Origin: CAIWHR01 sp963786625
GTDB taxonomy: Bacteria; Pseudomonadota; Gammaproteobacteria; Burkholderiales; Casimicrobiaceae
DNA length: 64,000 nucleotides
NCBI GenBank assembly: GCA_963786625.1
Contig: CAWAZS010000014.1
Coordinates: forward strand, 558,001-622,000
Direction: 5' to 3'
Shown piece by piece: positions 12,349 to 21,620 of this stretch. The first letter of the stretch is position 1. Every line of letters begins with the position of its first letter. The notes below the pieces were generated by a model that saw nothing but the letters and a program-made list of their open reading frames with translations, was not told where the DNA came from and searched no databases. The position numbers and the translations under genes were made by a program.

Positions 12349-13461
12349 TCACTGCTCGCCGGCCGCCCGCAGCAAAGGGGTGGCGTTCCCGTATCCCACG
12401 AGCTTGTTGTAGACGGTCTTGAGACTCAGTCCGAGCACATCGGCGGCGCGTCGCTTGTTCCCCCGACAGTACCGGAGCGTTGCGAGGAGCAATTCGCGCT
12501 CCGCATCGGCCATCGTCGTTCCGATCGGCAGGCGAACGCATTCACCGCAATCCGGCGCGCTCGACACATCCACCGTCGGCTCCACGTCCAGCCGGACAAT
12601 GTCGTCCGACAGCACGTAGCTGCGTTCGACGCAATTCTTGAGCTCGCGGACATTCCCCGGCCAGGCGTACTTCCTGGCAACGGCCAGCGCAGCCGGGTCG
12701 AAGCGCTTCTCCGTGCCGAACGCCCGATTGAGCTGCCCGAGAAATGTCTCCGCCAGCAGCGCAATGTCGTCTCCGCGCTGTCGCAGCGGAGGCAGGCGGA
12801 CGACGATCACCGCGAGCCGATAGAAGACGTCCTTGCGCAGGTGGCGGTCGCGGACGGCCTCGTCCGACGGCCGATTCGTGGCCGTCACGATACGGACGTC
12901 GGTCGCGATCTCCTCGGCTCCGCCAACACGAACCATGCGGCCGCTCTCGAGCACGCGCAGCAGCTTCGCCTGCAGGTCGATCGGCATTTCGGTGATTTCA
13001 TCGAGGAACAGCGTTCCGCCCGACGCACGCTCGAAGTAGCCCTGGTGCTGACGCACGGCCCCGGTGAACGCGCCGCGCTCGTAGCCGAACAGCTCCGCCT
13101 CGACCAGATTTGCCGGAATCGCACCGCAGTTGACGCTGACGAAGGGCCCGCTGCTTCGCAAGCTGTGCGAATGCAGCATCTTGGCGGCGACTTCCTTGCC
13201 CGTGCCCGACTCGCCCACGAGCATGACGGCCGCGAGCGAGGGCGCAATCCTGCGGATGCGCTCGGCGACCTCGAGCATCTGCGTCGATTGGCCGATCAGC
13301 GTCCCGCCGCCCGCCGCCAGGGGTGTGCGGACTCCGCGCTTGCGACCACAGCCCATGGGCCGGGCAAACGTCGCGACCGCCGCAGACTCCGCGGCTGTCG
13401 CCGAGCCTCCCGTCGAGAAGTCCACGAAGGTGACGTCGCTGTCAGCGAATCCATGAGTCAT
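12349..13461 (-). CDS. Sigma-54-dependent transcriptional activator without receiver domain
   Basis: 370 residues from the ATG at 13461. A short N-terminus (~50 residues) carries no sensory or receiver domain. The AAA+ domain has Walker A GESGTGKE, the sigma-54 contact loop GAFTGA, Walker B GGTLFLDE and the arginine region FYRLAV. It ends in a Fis-type helix-turn-helix (NKRRAADVLGLSLKTVYNKL). It needs RpoN and probably activates a sigma-54 promoter. Control may be by a partner protein or by its level, since no input domain is present. It is divergent from the CHASE3 kinase across 180 bp. Confidence 0.93.
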   Translation of the reverse strand: MTHGFADSDVTFVDFSTGGSATAAESAAVATFARPMGCGRKRGVRTPLAAGGGTLIGQSTQMLEVAERIRRIAPSLAAVMLVGESGTGKEVAAKMLHSHSLRSSGPFVSVNCGAIPANLVEAELFGYERGAFTGAVRQHQGYFERASGGTLFLDEITEMPIDLQAKLLRVLESGRMVRVGGAEEIATDVRIVTATNRPSDEAVRDRHLRKDVFYRLAVIVVRLPPLRQRGDDIALLAETFLGQLNRAFGTEKRFDPAALAVARKYAWPGNVRELKNCVERSYVLSDDIVRLDVEPTVDVSSAPDCGECVRLPIGTTMADAERELLLATLRYCRGNKRRAADVLGLSLKTVYNKLVGYGNATPLLRAAGEQ

Positions 13462-13640
13462 GTCCGGGTCTCCCGTTCTTGCGATTGACCTGCTGACGCC
13501 AATACTGGACGATCGGGGGAGCCCCGACTGTAAGCAGCCGAAGGGAGTTCCCGTAGGGCGCGTCCTGTCGCGATGTCGGATCAGTCCTACAGAAAACCGC
13601 CGATCGACCGCGTACGCTCTCGAACGAGGCAACACGATCA

Positions 13641-15029
13641 ATGAGCATTTCCCGATTCGGGATCTTCGGGCTGTTGGTGCTCGCGCTCGCGGTCCTGCTC
13701 AACATTGCGGCGCTGTATACGGCCGAGCGCGGGCTTGCCGCATTGCGCGATGCCGCGCTTTGGGTCCGTCACACGCAGGACACCGAGAACAGGATCGAGC
13801 ACATCTACCGCCGGGTGGTGGATGCGGAATCGGGGCAGCGCGGATATCTGCTGACGCTGGACACCACCTTCCTCCAGCCCTATGCCGAGGCGCGCCGCGA
13901 CCTGTCGAGGGAGCTCGATGAGCTCGCCGTGATGACGCAGGATAATCCGGTGCAGGCCGCGCAATTGGCCACCGTCAGGAAGTTGCTGGACTCCCGATTC
14001 ACGGAGATGGAGGCGTCGCTCGCGCTCAAACAGGATCGTGGCGACGATGCGATGCGCGCCTACCTTCTGACGCATCAGGGCATGGTCACGATGAGCGCAC
14101 TGCGCCTCGCGCTCGGCGGGATGGCGGCGGAAGAGAAGACGCAATACGAGCGGCGGATCCAGGCTTTCGCCGACAATCAGGATCTGGTGCGCAGAGGCCT
14201 GGTGCTCGTCGTGGCGCTCAATCTTCTCCTCGTCACGCTGGGGGCGATCACCCTGAGCCAGGAGTCGCGGCGACGGCGCCGCGAAGCGGCCGAAGCCGAG
14301 GAACGCAACATGAAGCTGGAGGCGGCGATCAACGAGCGCACCGCCGAGCTCATGGGGCTCTCGCACTATCTGCAGCAGCTGCAGGAGGAGGAGAAGGCCA
14401 AGGTCGCTCGGGAGATACACGACGAGCTGGGAGGGACGCTCGCTGCCGCCAAGATCGACCTGCAACTGCTTTCCGACAAGCTCGCCAGCGGCGACGCGAA
14501 ACAGGCTCGGCTCGGCCGCATCATGATGGCGATCGACGACGCCGTTCAGGTCAAACGCAGGATCATCGAGGACCTTCGCCCGACGCTCCTCGACAATCTC
14601 GGCATCGGGGCCGCGCTCAAGTGGCAGTGCGCGCAGTTCAGCAAGCGGGCGGACGTGCCCTGCCGTGTCGAGATTCAGGACGAGAATCTCCGTCTTTCCC
14701 CGGCCTACAGCATTGCGTTCTACCGCGTCGTCCAGGAGGCGCTCACCAACATCGGCAAGTACGCGCAAGCGAAAAACGTCGCGGTGTCGTTGCAGCTCGA
14801 CGGCGACCAATGGGTCTTGCGCATCGCCGACGATGGCATCGGCATCGATACGTCGAAGCGCCACAACGCGACGGCGCACGGGCTCGTATCGATGCGGGAG
14901 CGGGCGCGCGCATTGGGGGGTGGTTTCTCGATTCAGGGCCGACCGGGGCGCGGCACGGTGGTGGAGATCCGGGTTCCGGTTCAGACCGATGCCGTTCCGA
15001 AGGATGCTGGAGGCCAGTTGGAGCGGTGA
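13641..15029 (+). CDS. CHASE3-domain sensor histidine kinase (NarX/HisKA_3 type)
   Basis: 462 residues. Membrane helices at ~7-27 and ~190-210 enclose a CHASE3 extracytoplasmic domain with the signature DAESGQRGYLLT. A coiled coil leads to HisKA_3, whose phosphoacceptor is His260 in EIHDELGGTLAAAK, then an ATPase with N-box (VVQEALTNIGKYA) and G-box (IADDGIGID). All catalytic residues are present. The cognate partner is probably the NarL-type regulator at 11566-12207. No ligand can be inferred. The divergent sigma-54 activator gene shares the 180-bp promoter region. Confidence 0.93.
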   Translation: MSISRFGIFGLLVLALAVLLNIAALYTAERGLAALRDAALWVRHTQDTENRIEHIYRRVVDAESGQRGYLLTLDTTFLQPYAEARRDLSRELDELAVMTQDNPVQAAQLATVRKLLDSRFTEMEASLALKQDRGDDAMRAYLLTHQGMVTMSALRLALGGMAAEEKTQYERRIQAFADNQDLVRRGLVLVVALNLLLVTLGAITLSQESRRRRREAAEAEERNMKLEAAINERTAELMGLSHYLQQLQEEEKAKVAREIHDELGGTLAAAKIDLQLLSDKLASGDAKQARLGRIMMAIDDAVQVKRRIIEDLRPTLLDNLGIGAALKWQCAQFSKRADVPCRVEIQDENLRLSPAYSIAFYRVVQEALTNIGKYAQAKNVAVSLQLDGDQWVLRIADDGIGIDTSKRHNATAHGLVSMRERARALGGGFSIQGRPGRGTVVEIRVPVQTDAVPKDAGGQLER

Positions 15030-15117
15030 GCCGCGTTGTCGACGAAATCCCGGCCAATGCGGATGGCCGGGACCGGGCGCAGGCGCCGGCGCCGGCAACC
15101 CGGGGTTGCATCCCCGC

Positions 15118-16167
15118 TCAGGCCCGGCCGTAGACCGTGCAAACAGGAGGCGCGTGCTTCGGTACGCCCGCGAGCGGTACGGCTGCCGACAAGTCGGCAA
15201 CATCCCGGAGACGATGCGAGAGCGACGTCGCGCGATGCGCGAAGGCGTCGTATCGTGGAAACAGGCGGTCGAACTCGGCCCTGACGACCGCATTGCACTC
15301 GCACGCGAAGGCGTCCAGCCGCGGCCGACTCAGTACCGTGATACGGCCGCGATGACACTGGATCAGGCCGGCCGTTTGCAGCTTCCCGGCGACCGCGGTG
15401 ATGCTCTCCCGGCGCACCCCGAGCAGATTGGCGATGGCGTCCTGCGTCAGTGCCAGCTCGTTCGAGCCGAGACGGTCGAGCGTCGACAGCAGCAGGCGGG
15501 CGAGCTGCTGCTCCAGCCGATGCTGGCAATGACATACCGCAGTCTGCGTCGTCTGCACGATCAGCGCCTGCGCGTAACGCAACAGCGTCTGCCGCAGCGC
15601 CGGACAGCTGTCGAACTTCGCTTTCAGCACATCGGCGCGAATCCGATATCCATGGCCGCTGTTGCGCACGACCGCCCGGCTGGTCGCAATGCCCCCTCCC
15701 ATGAAGACGTGGACGCCGACGACCCCGTCATTGCCCGCAAGCGCGACTTCGACGGAGGTTCCGCTCGCCGACTCGTAGACAAAGGAAACGACGCCGCTGA
15801 CCGGGAAATAGAGGTATTCGAGCGCGCGGCCGGCCTCGCAGACGACCCAGTGCTGCGGCAGAGCGACGTGCTCCAAATGGGGACGCAGGTCCGCGTAGGC
15901 ATTCGCATCCAGTGCGGCCAGCAGGCGGTTTTGCCGCGGCGGAAGGGCCCCGCCCCGCAGGTCGCGCGCGGCCGACGGCACATCGTCGAAGGCCTCCCGC
16001 GTCCGCGCGGGCGTGGGCATGGATGCCGCGCCGCCGTGCCGGCTGACGTATTCGCCGAGCACGGTGACCCTGTGCCCGGACGACGAATTGCTCCGTGTCG
16101 TGGGCTCGCCACGTGCGGTCCTGCCCAGCGGTTCGGCAACGGTCGGATCTAGACGCAACTGGCGCAT
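15118..16167 (-). CDS. Crp/Fnr-family transcriptional regulator (paralogue 1)
   Basis: 349 residues from the ATG at 16167, with GGGGGA 6 nt upstream. An ATG at 16020 would give a more usual 300 residues. After a long N-terminal extension the cyclic-nucleotide-binding fold begins near QNRLLAALDANAYADLRPH. A winged helix-turn-helix follows, with ALTQDAIANLLGVRRESITA as recognition region. It lacks the Fnr Cys cluster. This subfamily is widespread in betaproteobacteria and its ligand is unknown. Close relatives are at 45790-46534 and 49566-50321. Confidence 0.88.
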   Translation of the reverse strand: MRQLRLDPTVAEPLGRTARGEPTTRSNSSSGHRVTVLGEYVSRHGGAASMPTPARTREAFDDVPSAARDLRGGALPPRQNRLLAALDANAYADLRPHLEHVALPQHWVVCEAGRALEYLYFPVSGVVSFVYESASGTSVEVALAGNDGVVGVHVFMGGGIATSRAVVRNSGHGYRIRADVLKAKFDSCPALRQTLLRYAQALIVQTTQTAVCHCQHRLEQQLARLLLSTLDRLGSNELALTQDAIANLLGVRRESITAVAGKLQTAGLIQCHRGRITVLSRPRLDAFACECNAVVRAEFDRLFPRYDAFAHRATSLSHRLRDVADLSAAVPLAGVPKHAPPVCTVYGRA

Positions 16168-16490
16168 GTTGTCTCCCCCATCGAAATGTCGAGCGACATG
16201 GTTCACGCCACTGCGACGAGCAACACGCGTGCCGCGCATTCGATCATGCTGCGAGGGCGCAAACCCATTGCATCGGAGGTGCATGTAAATGCGGGTGATT
16301 TCGTCGAATCGGCGGCGATCGGAGCGGGCCACCAGGATCGCGGAGCGTGCCGCATCCGTGGTAATCGTTACCTCGCCATCGGGAAGATCTTTCGCGAAGC
16401 AACCGGTTCGACTCTGTTCCGCCAAAGTGCGCCGACCGGACGATTCGCCCGATGATCCCGGGGCTGTGTCCGCGCATGCCCCCGTCAAGG
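16168..16490. other. Intergenic, no gene seen
   Basis: 320 bp between the ClsC-like gene's stop and the Crp/Fnr regulator's start. It contains the regulator's promoter region. No terminator with a T-run, no Crp/Fnr-like palindrome and no convincing ORF were seen. Confidence 0.5.
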
Positions 16491-18095
16491 CTAGAGGAGT
16501 CCGTCCAACGGCAACAGCGAGAGCGCTTCGATCCAGCCGCGCTTGACCGGATCGGTCCCCGGCTCGACGTCGAAGCTGACCGATCTGCCGCCGTCGGCGC
16601 CGAGCCATCGGAGGCTCTCGACCCCGAAAGCGTCGGCCGGTTGCAGGACGAGCCTGTAACTGTTTGCAGGCTGCGTGATCGCTTCGAACCGTGCGGCGAT
16701 GTCGCCCGCGATCGACGCGCTGTCGATGATCAATCCGAGCTCCGTGTTGATCCGCAGCGACCGCGCGTCGAAATTCATCGATCCCACGAATGCGCGCTGA
16801 CGATCGAACACGAACACCTTGGCGTGAAGCGCGAAGGCGCCGGAGCTTCCCGATTTGATCGCGCCGCGCTTCGTCTCCGGCTTGCCCAGCTGCGGGCGCA
16901 CCTCGTACAACTCGACTCCCATACTCAGCAGCGGGATGCGATGGCGACGATACCCGGCGTGCACGATCGGCATGTCTGTCGAGGCCAACGAGTTGGTGAG
17001 GATTCGTACGCGCACCCCGCGTTCGCGCAATTGTCGAATCAATTCCAACTCGGAATCGGCCGGGACGAGGTACGGGGAGACGATGATGAGATCGAGTTTG
17101 ACGGCCTCGGCCGCGGCTGCCACACGCTTCCACATCAACTGCCCCGGCCTTTTTCCGTTCACCGCGGACGCCTTGTCCGGGGCGTCGTAGGCGAGCGCGG
17201 CCTTCGCCCAGAGCAGAGACCGCTTCCCCGAGAGAATGTCCGCCAGCGGGTCGTTTCTGGGTAACGAGCGCATGTACTCCGACGACGCCATCCTTTGCCT
17301 GTGATCCGCCAGTGCCTCGCGGCAGACGTCGAGATCCCGCGCGAACGCCTTGCCCAGAGGCAGTGCCTCGGCCGGGACCGCGAGGCGGTCGTTCCAGTAC
17401 GCATCGAAGCTCTGCGACAGCTCGCGCACCATCGGTCCGGCAACCACGAGGTCGAAGTCTCCGAACTCGAGTTCCGTGCTCGCCTGGAAATACTCGTCGC
17501 CGATGTTGCGGCCCCCGGTGACGGCAATGGCGTTGTCACCGATGAAGAGTTTGTTGTGCATCCGGTAATTGAGCCTGCCGGCCTGAAGCAGGTATTCGAC
17601 GCCGCGCAGCAGGACGAGCTCCTGACGCACCAGAAAGGGATTGAAGACGCGAATCGCGATATTCGGGTGGGCAGCGAGGGGCCTGATCCTGGTGCCGCCG
17701 TCGATTCCGAGCGCGTCGTCGAGCAGCAGCCGGACCCGCACCCCGCGGTCCGCGGCGGCCAGCAGGGCGCCGAGCAGGAGCTGCCCGGTATCGTCCTGCT
17801 GCAGCAGGAAGTACTGTACGTCGAGCGTCTTCTCGGCATTGGCGGCAATGCTCATTCGCATCGCGAAGCTGTGGGTGCCGTCCGCCAGAAGGTTGAACCC
17901 CGAGAGCCCGGCATGCTCCCGTGCCCGCGCGCCGAGCCGTTTGCCGAGCGTCGTGCTCTCCGGCCGCGCGAGCGCCGTGGTTTCGATCTTCGGCGCGTCG
18001 AGAATGGGCGGCAGCGTTGCGCATCCCGCGACCAGGAACGCCGACGCGAGAGCGATGGCGCGCGGCAAGCGGCGCCACAAGTCGGCCGCCGCCAT
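16491..18095 (-). CDS. Phospholipase D-family lipoprotein (cardiolipin synthase C-like)
   Basis: 534 residues from the ATG at 18095. A lipoprotein signal (AIALASAFLVAGC) points to membrane anchoring by a lipid-modified Cys. Two HKD motifs, HNKLFIGDNAIAVTGGRN and HAKVFVFDRQRAFVGSMN, lie about 255 residues apart, as in ClsC/YmdC-type enzymes that join phospholipids to make cardiolipin. An in-frame extension to 18188 exists but it is encoded by the hairpin repeat between this gene and the permease, so I reject it. It is cotranscribed with the AI-2E-type permease upstream. Confidence 0.88.
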   Translation of the reverse strand: MAAADLWRRLPRAIALASAFLVAGCATLPPILDAPKIETTALARPESTTLGKRLGARAREHAGLSGFNLLADGTHSFAMRMSIAANAEKTLDVQYFLLQQDDTGQLLLGALLAAADRGVRVRLLLDDALGIDGGTRIRPLAAHPNIAIRVFNPFLVRQELVLLRGVEYLLQAGRLNYRMHNKLFIGDNAIAVTGGRNIGDEYFQASTELEFGDFDLVVAGPMVRELSQSFDAYWNDRLAVPAEALPLGKAFARDLDVCREALADHRQRMASSEYMRSLPRNDPLADILSGKRSLLWAKAALAYDAPDKASAVNGKRPGQLMWKRVAAAAEAVKLDLIIVSPYLVPADSELELIRQLRERGVRVRILTNSLASTDMPIVHAGYRRHRIPLLSMGVELYEVRPQLGKPETKRGAIKSGSSGAFALHAKVFVFDRQRAFVGSMNFDARSLRINTELGLIIDSASIAGDIAARFEAITQPANSYRLVLQPADAFGVESLRWLGADGGRSVSFDVEPGTDPVKRGWIEALSLLPLDGLL

Positions 18096-18172
18096 CTCAG
18101 CGCCCGCGCGGCCGCCCGAAGGGCGCTGAGCGCCCCCTCGGGGGGAGGCGAACGCAGTGAGCTTCGGGGGCA
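18096..18172. repeat. Double-hairpin intergenic element (REP-like)
   Basis: CTCAGCGCCC (18096-18105) pairs perfectly with GGGCGCTGAG (18121-18130). It is followed by a second hairpin, CCCCCTCGGGGG, and the word GCAGTGAGCTTCGGGGGC. From memory, near-identical blocks recur between genes in Burkholderiales genomes. I cannot check this here. It fills the gap between the permease stop and the ClsC-like start and may act as an mRNA-processing or terminator-like element. Confidence 0.55.
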
Positions 18173-18180
18173 CTTTCATC

Positions 18181-19338
18181 CTAGGCATCCATCAGCACCG
18201 CGAGCGGCTTGAGCCGCTCGATTTCGCCGAACACGATCTTGATCGTCGCCATGATCGGAAACGCCAGCAGCAGTCCCCACCCGCCCCAAAGCATGCCAAA
18301 GAAGAGGAGTGCGACGAAGACGACGGCAGCATTCATTCGCGCCGTCCGGCCCATCAGCGCCGTCTGCAGCCAGATGCCGATAAGCGTCGCGGCGGTCAGC
18401 GGCACCGCAGCGGCGGCGAGCGCATAGGTCACGCTCCCGAATTGCAGGTAGGCGATCAGCCACACGGCTGCGGTCACCGCGGCCGCCCCCAGGTACGGGA
18501 TCGTGTGCAGGATCGCCATCGCGATACCCCAGAACGCAGGGTGTCGCACGTCGAACGGCAGGAGTCCCGCCCACGTGACAATCCCGGCGGCGATATTCAT
18601 CGCCAGGATCAGGGCAAAATAGCGCTGGCTCACCTGGTGGATCTGATTCAGGATCTGCAGCGCCTTCTTGCGCGGGGCCAGTGACGGACCCATCGCCTGC
18701 ATGAGCCGGCGGCGAAACACGTCGCCCGCCGCGAGCAGGAAGTACGTGAGGAAGAGAACGGAAACGAGCTGGCCGATGAAGATTGCCATCCCCGCTGTAC
18801 CGGCCATGACCAGCGTCTTGGGTTCCGGCGCGGGGGCTGCGGCCGGCGACGCAGACGCTGTCGAATTCGCGCGGGAAGGCGATGTGGCGCCTGCCAGCTT
18901 CTGCAACTCGTCGGCGGTCTTGTGCAACTGTTTCAACGGCCCCTGCCCATCGCGTTGCCATGTGGTCACGACGAGGCGCAACTGCTGCACGGCCTGCGGC
19001 AGCTCATCGAGTACCTCGCGCGCTCCGTTCAGCGCCTGCAGGACGCCGACGCTCGCGCCGACAACGACGAGCAACATCGTGATTGCGGCCCCGATGGCGC
19101 GCGGGACCCGCCAACGCTCGATCCAGTCCACGACGGGCGACAGCGCGAAGCTCGTGAATAGGCTCAGCAGCAGAGGGATGAAGAACGCTGCGCCGGCGTA
19201 GAGCGCGAAGGGCACGACGATCAGCGCCGCGCCCACCAACGAGACCGTGCGTATTTCCAGTGGCGTGAGCGCGGGCGCCGGACCCTCGACCGTGGCCGGG
19301 ATTTGCAGCTCCGCGTCGATACTGCGAGCTTCGTTCAT
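18181..19338 (-). CDS. AI-2E family transporter (PerM/YdiK-like permease), copy 1
   Basis: 385 residues from the ATG at 19338, which has GGGGAGGAG 5 nt upstream. About eight membrane helices: two pairs near residues 35-85, a soluble helical domain (~90-190), then LVSVLFLTYFLLAAGDVFRR and the C-terminal bundle with HTIPYLGAAAVTAAVW and LLFFGMLWGGWGLLLAFP. The family exports or releases small molecules or ions; the AI-2 label is historical and the substrate here is unknown. A second, frame-broken copy is at 56838-58004. It precedes the ClsC-like gene in one operon. Confidence 0.92.
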   Translation of the reverse strand: MNEARSIDAELQIPATVEGPAPALTPLEIRTVSLVGAALIVVPFALYAGAAFFIPLLLSLFTSFALSPVVDWIERWRVPRAIGAAITMLLVVVGASVGVLQALNGAREVLDELPQAVQQLRLVVTTWQRDGQGPLKQLHKTADELQKLAGATSPSRANSTASASPAAAPAPEPKTLVMAGTAGMAIFIGQLVSVLFLTYFLLAAGDVFRRRLMQAMGPSLAPRKKALQILNQIHQVSQRYFALILAMNIAAGIVTWAGLLPFDVRHPAFWGIAMAILHTIPYLGAAAVTAAVWLIAYLQFGSVTYALAAAAVPLTAATLIGIWLQTALMGRTARMNAAVVFVALLFFGMLWGGWGLLLAFPIMATIKIVFGEIERLKPLAVLMDA

Positions 19339-19429
19339 CGACTCCTCCCCAAGCCGACCGGCAGTCACCGCGGGCCGCCGGCCGCCGATCCGCATCGTCG
19401 CGACCGACGGCCGGGGCCGGCGACCTGCA

Positions 19430-19579
19430 TCAGTACCTCTTGTGCTCCTGCGCCTCTTCCTTCACTTTCCTTCCCGCGCTTTCGACATCCTGGCCCGCAC
19501 CTTGAATCGTATTGCAGGCGCTGAGTGAAATGGATCCGATGACAATCGCGGCAAGCAGCAACACGGAATATCTGGTCAT
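19430..19579 (-). CDS. Entericidin-family lipoprotein
   Basis: 49 residues from the ATG at 19579. A signal with lipobox (GSISLSAC) is followed by the family core CNTIQGAGQDVESAGRKVKE and a charged tail. This is the usual EcnA/EcnB size and sequence. Only one member is present, with no adjacent partner, so a toxin-antidote pair is not indicated. Entericidins are small stress-induced lipoproteins and the activity here is unknown. Confidence 0.92.
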   Translation of the reverse strand: MTRYSVLLLAAIVIGSISLSACNTIQGAGQDVESAGRKVKEEAQEHKRY

Positions 19580-19745
19580 GGCATTTCCCTTCCGTTCATT
19601 GAGAACGCGTGGCGGAGCAGTTTTCCGATTGCTCCGAAGTTCGGTACATGCAGCCCGACGGCGGAAATGTCGTCTTCGATCGAAGACTCGCCCGCGGACC
19701 GGTCGGTCGAAACGTCACGCCGTGGTCGCGCAGCCGCTCGACGCG

Positions 19746-19928
19746 TCAATCGAATTCGGGGCCCTCGATCGACCGCCACTCCGACGGACACAGCGTGCTG
19801 TAGTCGGGGACGCCCCAATCGATGGCCTCGTCCCACGCGCTCGCATCTCTCAACGACAACGCCTCCACCTTTGCGTTGAGCGCCGATAGCAGATCTTCTC
19901 CCGAGCCACTGCTGATCTTCCGACTCAT
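19746..19928 (-). CDS. Small hypothetical protein
   Basis: 60 residues, acidic and hydrophilic, with no membrane segment. GGAGGG lies 6 nt before the ATG, and this is the main support. It is leftward, upstream of entericidin and divergent from the PRC-barrel gene. No family recognised. Confidence 0.5.
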   Translation of the reverse strand: MSRKISSGSGEDLLSALNAKVEALSLRDASAWDEAIDWGVPDYSTLCPSEWRSIEGPEFD

Positions 19929-20228
19929 GCGTGCCCTCCATCAGGTGATGTGCCGCGTGCGATGAAAGATTATTCGCGGCGAGCGGGCAATGCCATACGG
20001 ATGAGACCGATTGGGACGTAGTCCGAGGCGCGAAACGGTGTAGGGCCTGTCCGACGTCTGCATCTTCCGCACGAATGGTTAGCCAGCGCACATCCGCGGC
20101 GGCGGATATCGGATAAGGTCTCGGTGCAGTCCGCATCGACGGGGCGCCACGTGGTTCGCAATGCCCCGTGCCTGATGCGCACTTTGGCCGGGTGGCGCGC
20201 TTGCGTTCGCTATGTTGCGGAGGACGAC

Positions 20229-20636
20229 ATGTTCGACAGGATTCGACGACTTGGCTCGGGCTCGGCATTCTCCGGGGCATCGAAGTGCGGTTGCCTCCTG
20301 GGAGTGAGGAATCTGGTGGCAAGGGACGTCTACGACGCCGACGGCAACTATGTCGGCAAGCTCGAGGAAATTGTCATCGAGCCGACCGCCGGCTGTGTCC
20401 GACACGCGGTACTCGCCGTCGGAGGCCTGATGGGGCTCGGAAGACGCCGGCTTGCCGTTCCCTGGAGCGCGTTGACTGCCGCTCCCGACGACCGGCGGTG
20501 CGTCGTCGATGTGACGCAGATGCAGTTTACGGCGGTGCGGATTCCAAGGGGCGACCCGTTGCTGCAACGGACCGCTGCAACGCACACCACCGAGGACACT
20601 TTGTTCGTGTCGCGCCTGTTCGGCAGGAGATCATGA
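20229..20636 (+). CDS. PRC-barrel domain protein
   Basis: 135 residues from the ATG at 20229, preceded by GGAGG. The PRC-barrel core is clear: LVARDVYDADGNYVGKLEEI, then VRHAVLAVGGLMGLGRRRLA and VPWSAL. Such small barrels often bind partner proteins or the membrane in stress clusters. The 300 bp upstream, shared with the divergent 60-residue ORF, holds its promoter but no recognised site. Confidence 0.85.
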   Translation: MFDRIRRLGSGSAFSGASKCGCLLGVRNLVARDVYDADGNYVGKLEEIVIEPTAGCVRHAVLAVGGLMGLGRRRLAVPWSALTAAPDDRRCVVDVTQMQFTAVRIPRGDPLLQRTAATHTTEDTLFVSRLFGRRS

Positions 20637-20754
20637 CTCTTGGCTCCGCGAGTAGGCGCGCGGGTGCCCGCACGAAATGCGCGGTGACGCTGCGCACCGC
20701 GCATCGCGCGCCGGGCATCCGACGATCGATTGCGTGAACGATCGAGAAGGGGTG

Positions 20755-21150
20755 TCAGCCCGTCGACTTCACGGCGAGGTTATCGATAACCGAGCGGACA
20801 CCGCTCACTTGCTGCGCGGTTTGGGTCGCGCGGTCCTTCAGCGTCGAGCTGTCCACCGCACCGGAGAGGGTCACGGTGCCGTCCTTCGTATCGACGTCGA
20901 TCCGCAGGGCGCCCAGGCCCGGCTCGGCGAGCAACGCCGACTTCACCTTGGCGGTAATGGCGGCGTCCTCGACCGTCGCCTCGGCCCGCGACATCGCCTG
21001 ATCCGTCGCGGCGGCGACCTGCGCTGTGTTGCGGTCCAGCTTCTGGCTGATCGTCTCCGCGGGATGGCGGTCACCGCATGCGGCGATCGCCAGCGTCGCG
21101 CCGACGAAGAGAATAGCCACGGATGCCGTCCGATTGCGAGTGTTCGTCAT
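20755..21150 (-). CDS. BON-domain lipoprotein (OsmY-like), copy 1
   Basis: 131 residues. Lipoprotein signal (VGATLAIAAC), an Ala-rich helical linker, and one BON domain (~70-131) with AAITAKVKSALL, VDTKDGTVTLSGAVDS and VRSVIDNL. AAGGAGG gives a strong start at 21150. BON domains bind phospholipid or envelope partners, and OsmY-type proteins are osmotically induced. Other copies are at 37931-38246 and 58197-58511. Confidence 0.9.
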   Translation of the reverse strand: MTNTRNRTASVAILFVGATLAIAACGDRHPAETISQKLDRNTAQVAAATDQAMSRAEATVEDAAITAKVKSALLAEPGLGALRIDVDTKDGTVTLSGAVDSSTLKDRATQTAQQVSGVRSVIDNLAVKSTG

Positions 21151-21620
21151 CGTTTTGCCTCCTTTGCGTCGTTAAGTTCCACGCTCCCGTGGTATCGGGC
21201 GGCAGTGGAACGGAACCCGCGTTGCGATCCACCGCCACGAGCCCATCATCGGCGATCGTCGCGGCGACCGCATTCGGACGAGGTCTGAAGCCGATGTAGG
21301 CGGGATTTCCCGCGCGTGCGGGACGCCGGCTGACGTCCGGCGGAATGCGAAGGCGAGGGCGCCCGATGCGATGCGTCGCGCGGATCGCGGTCGTCGATCG
21401 CGAAACGGTTGCCTGGCGTGCGCGGGCGGCTGCCGTGCTCGCGCGGGAACGGCCTTCCGCAGCGCGTTGCCGGCGATCTCCTACGTCAATTTGAGTGGCT
21501 CGCCGACAGCGTGACTCGGTCCGGTCAACGATCCTGTAACCACGCATCTCGACCGCGCCCGGATCGGACGGTGCATGCAGGAGATGCGGGCGTTCCGGAC
21601 AACCAGGAAAGGAGTACAGA
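21151..21620. other. Divergent intergenic region, no gene seen
   Basis: 470 bp between the BON gene (leftward) and the SYLF gene (rightward). Both have strong ribosome sites at the edges. No recognisable small ORF, terminator or palindrome stands out. Confidence 0.45.

Noticed and set aside
11233..13488. Plus-strand open frame of 751 codons
   Set aside because: Antisense to two response regulators and the sigma-54 activator, all with complete motifs.
18096..18188. N-terminal extension of the ClsC-like protein starting at 18188
   Set aside because: It is translated from the hairpin repeat and places the lipoprotein signal 45 residues inside the protein.
19430..19579. Entericidin toxin-antidote pair
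   Set aside because: Only one entericidin gene is present and no second lipoprotein of that size adjoins it.
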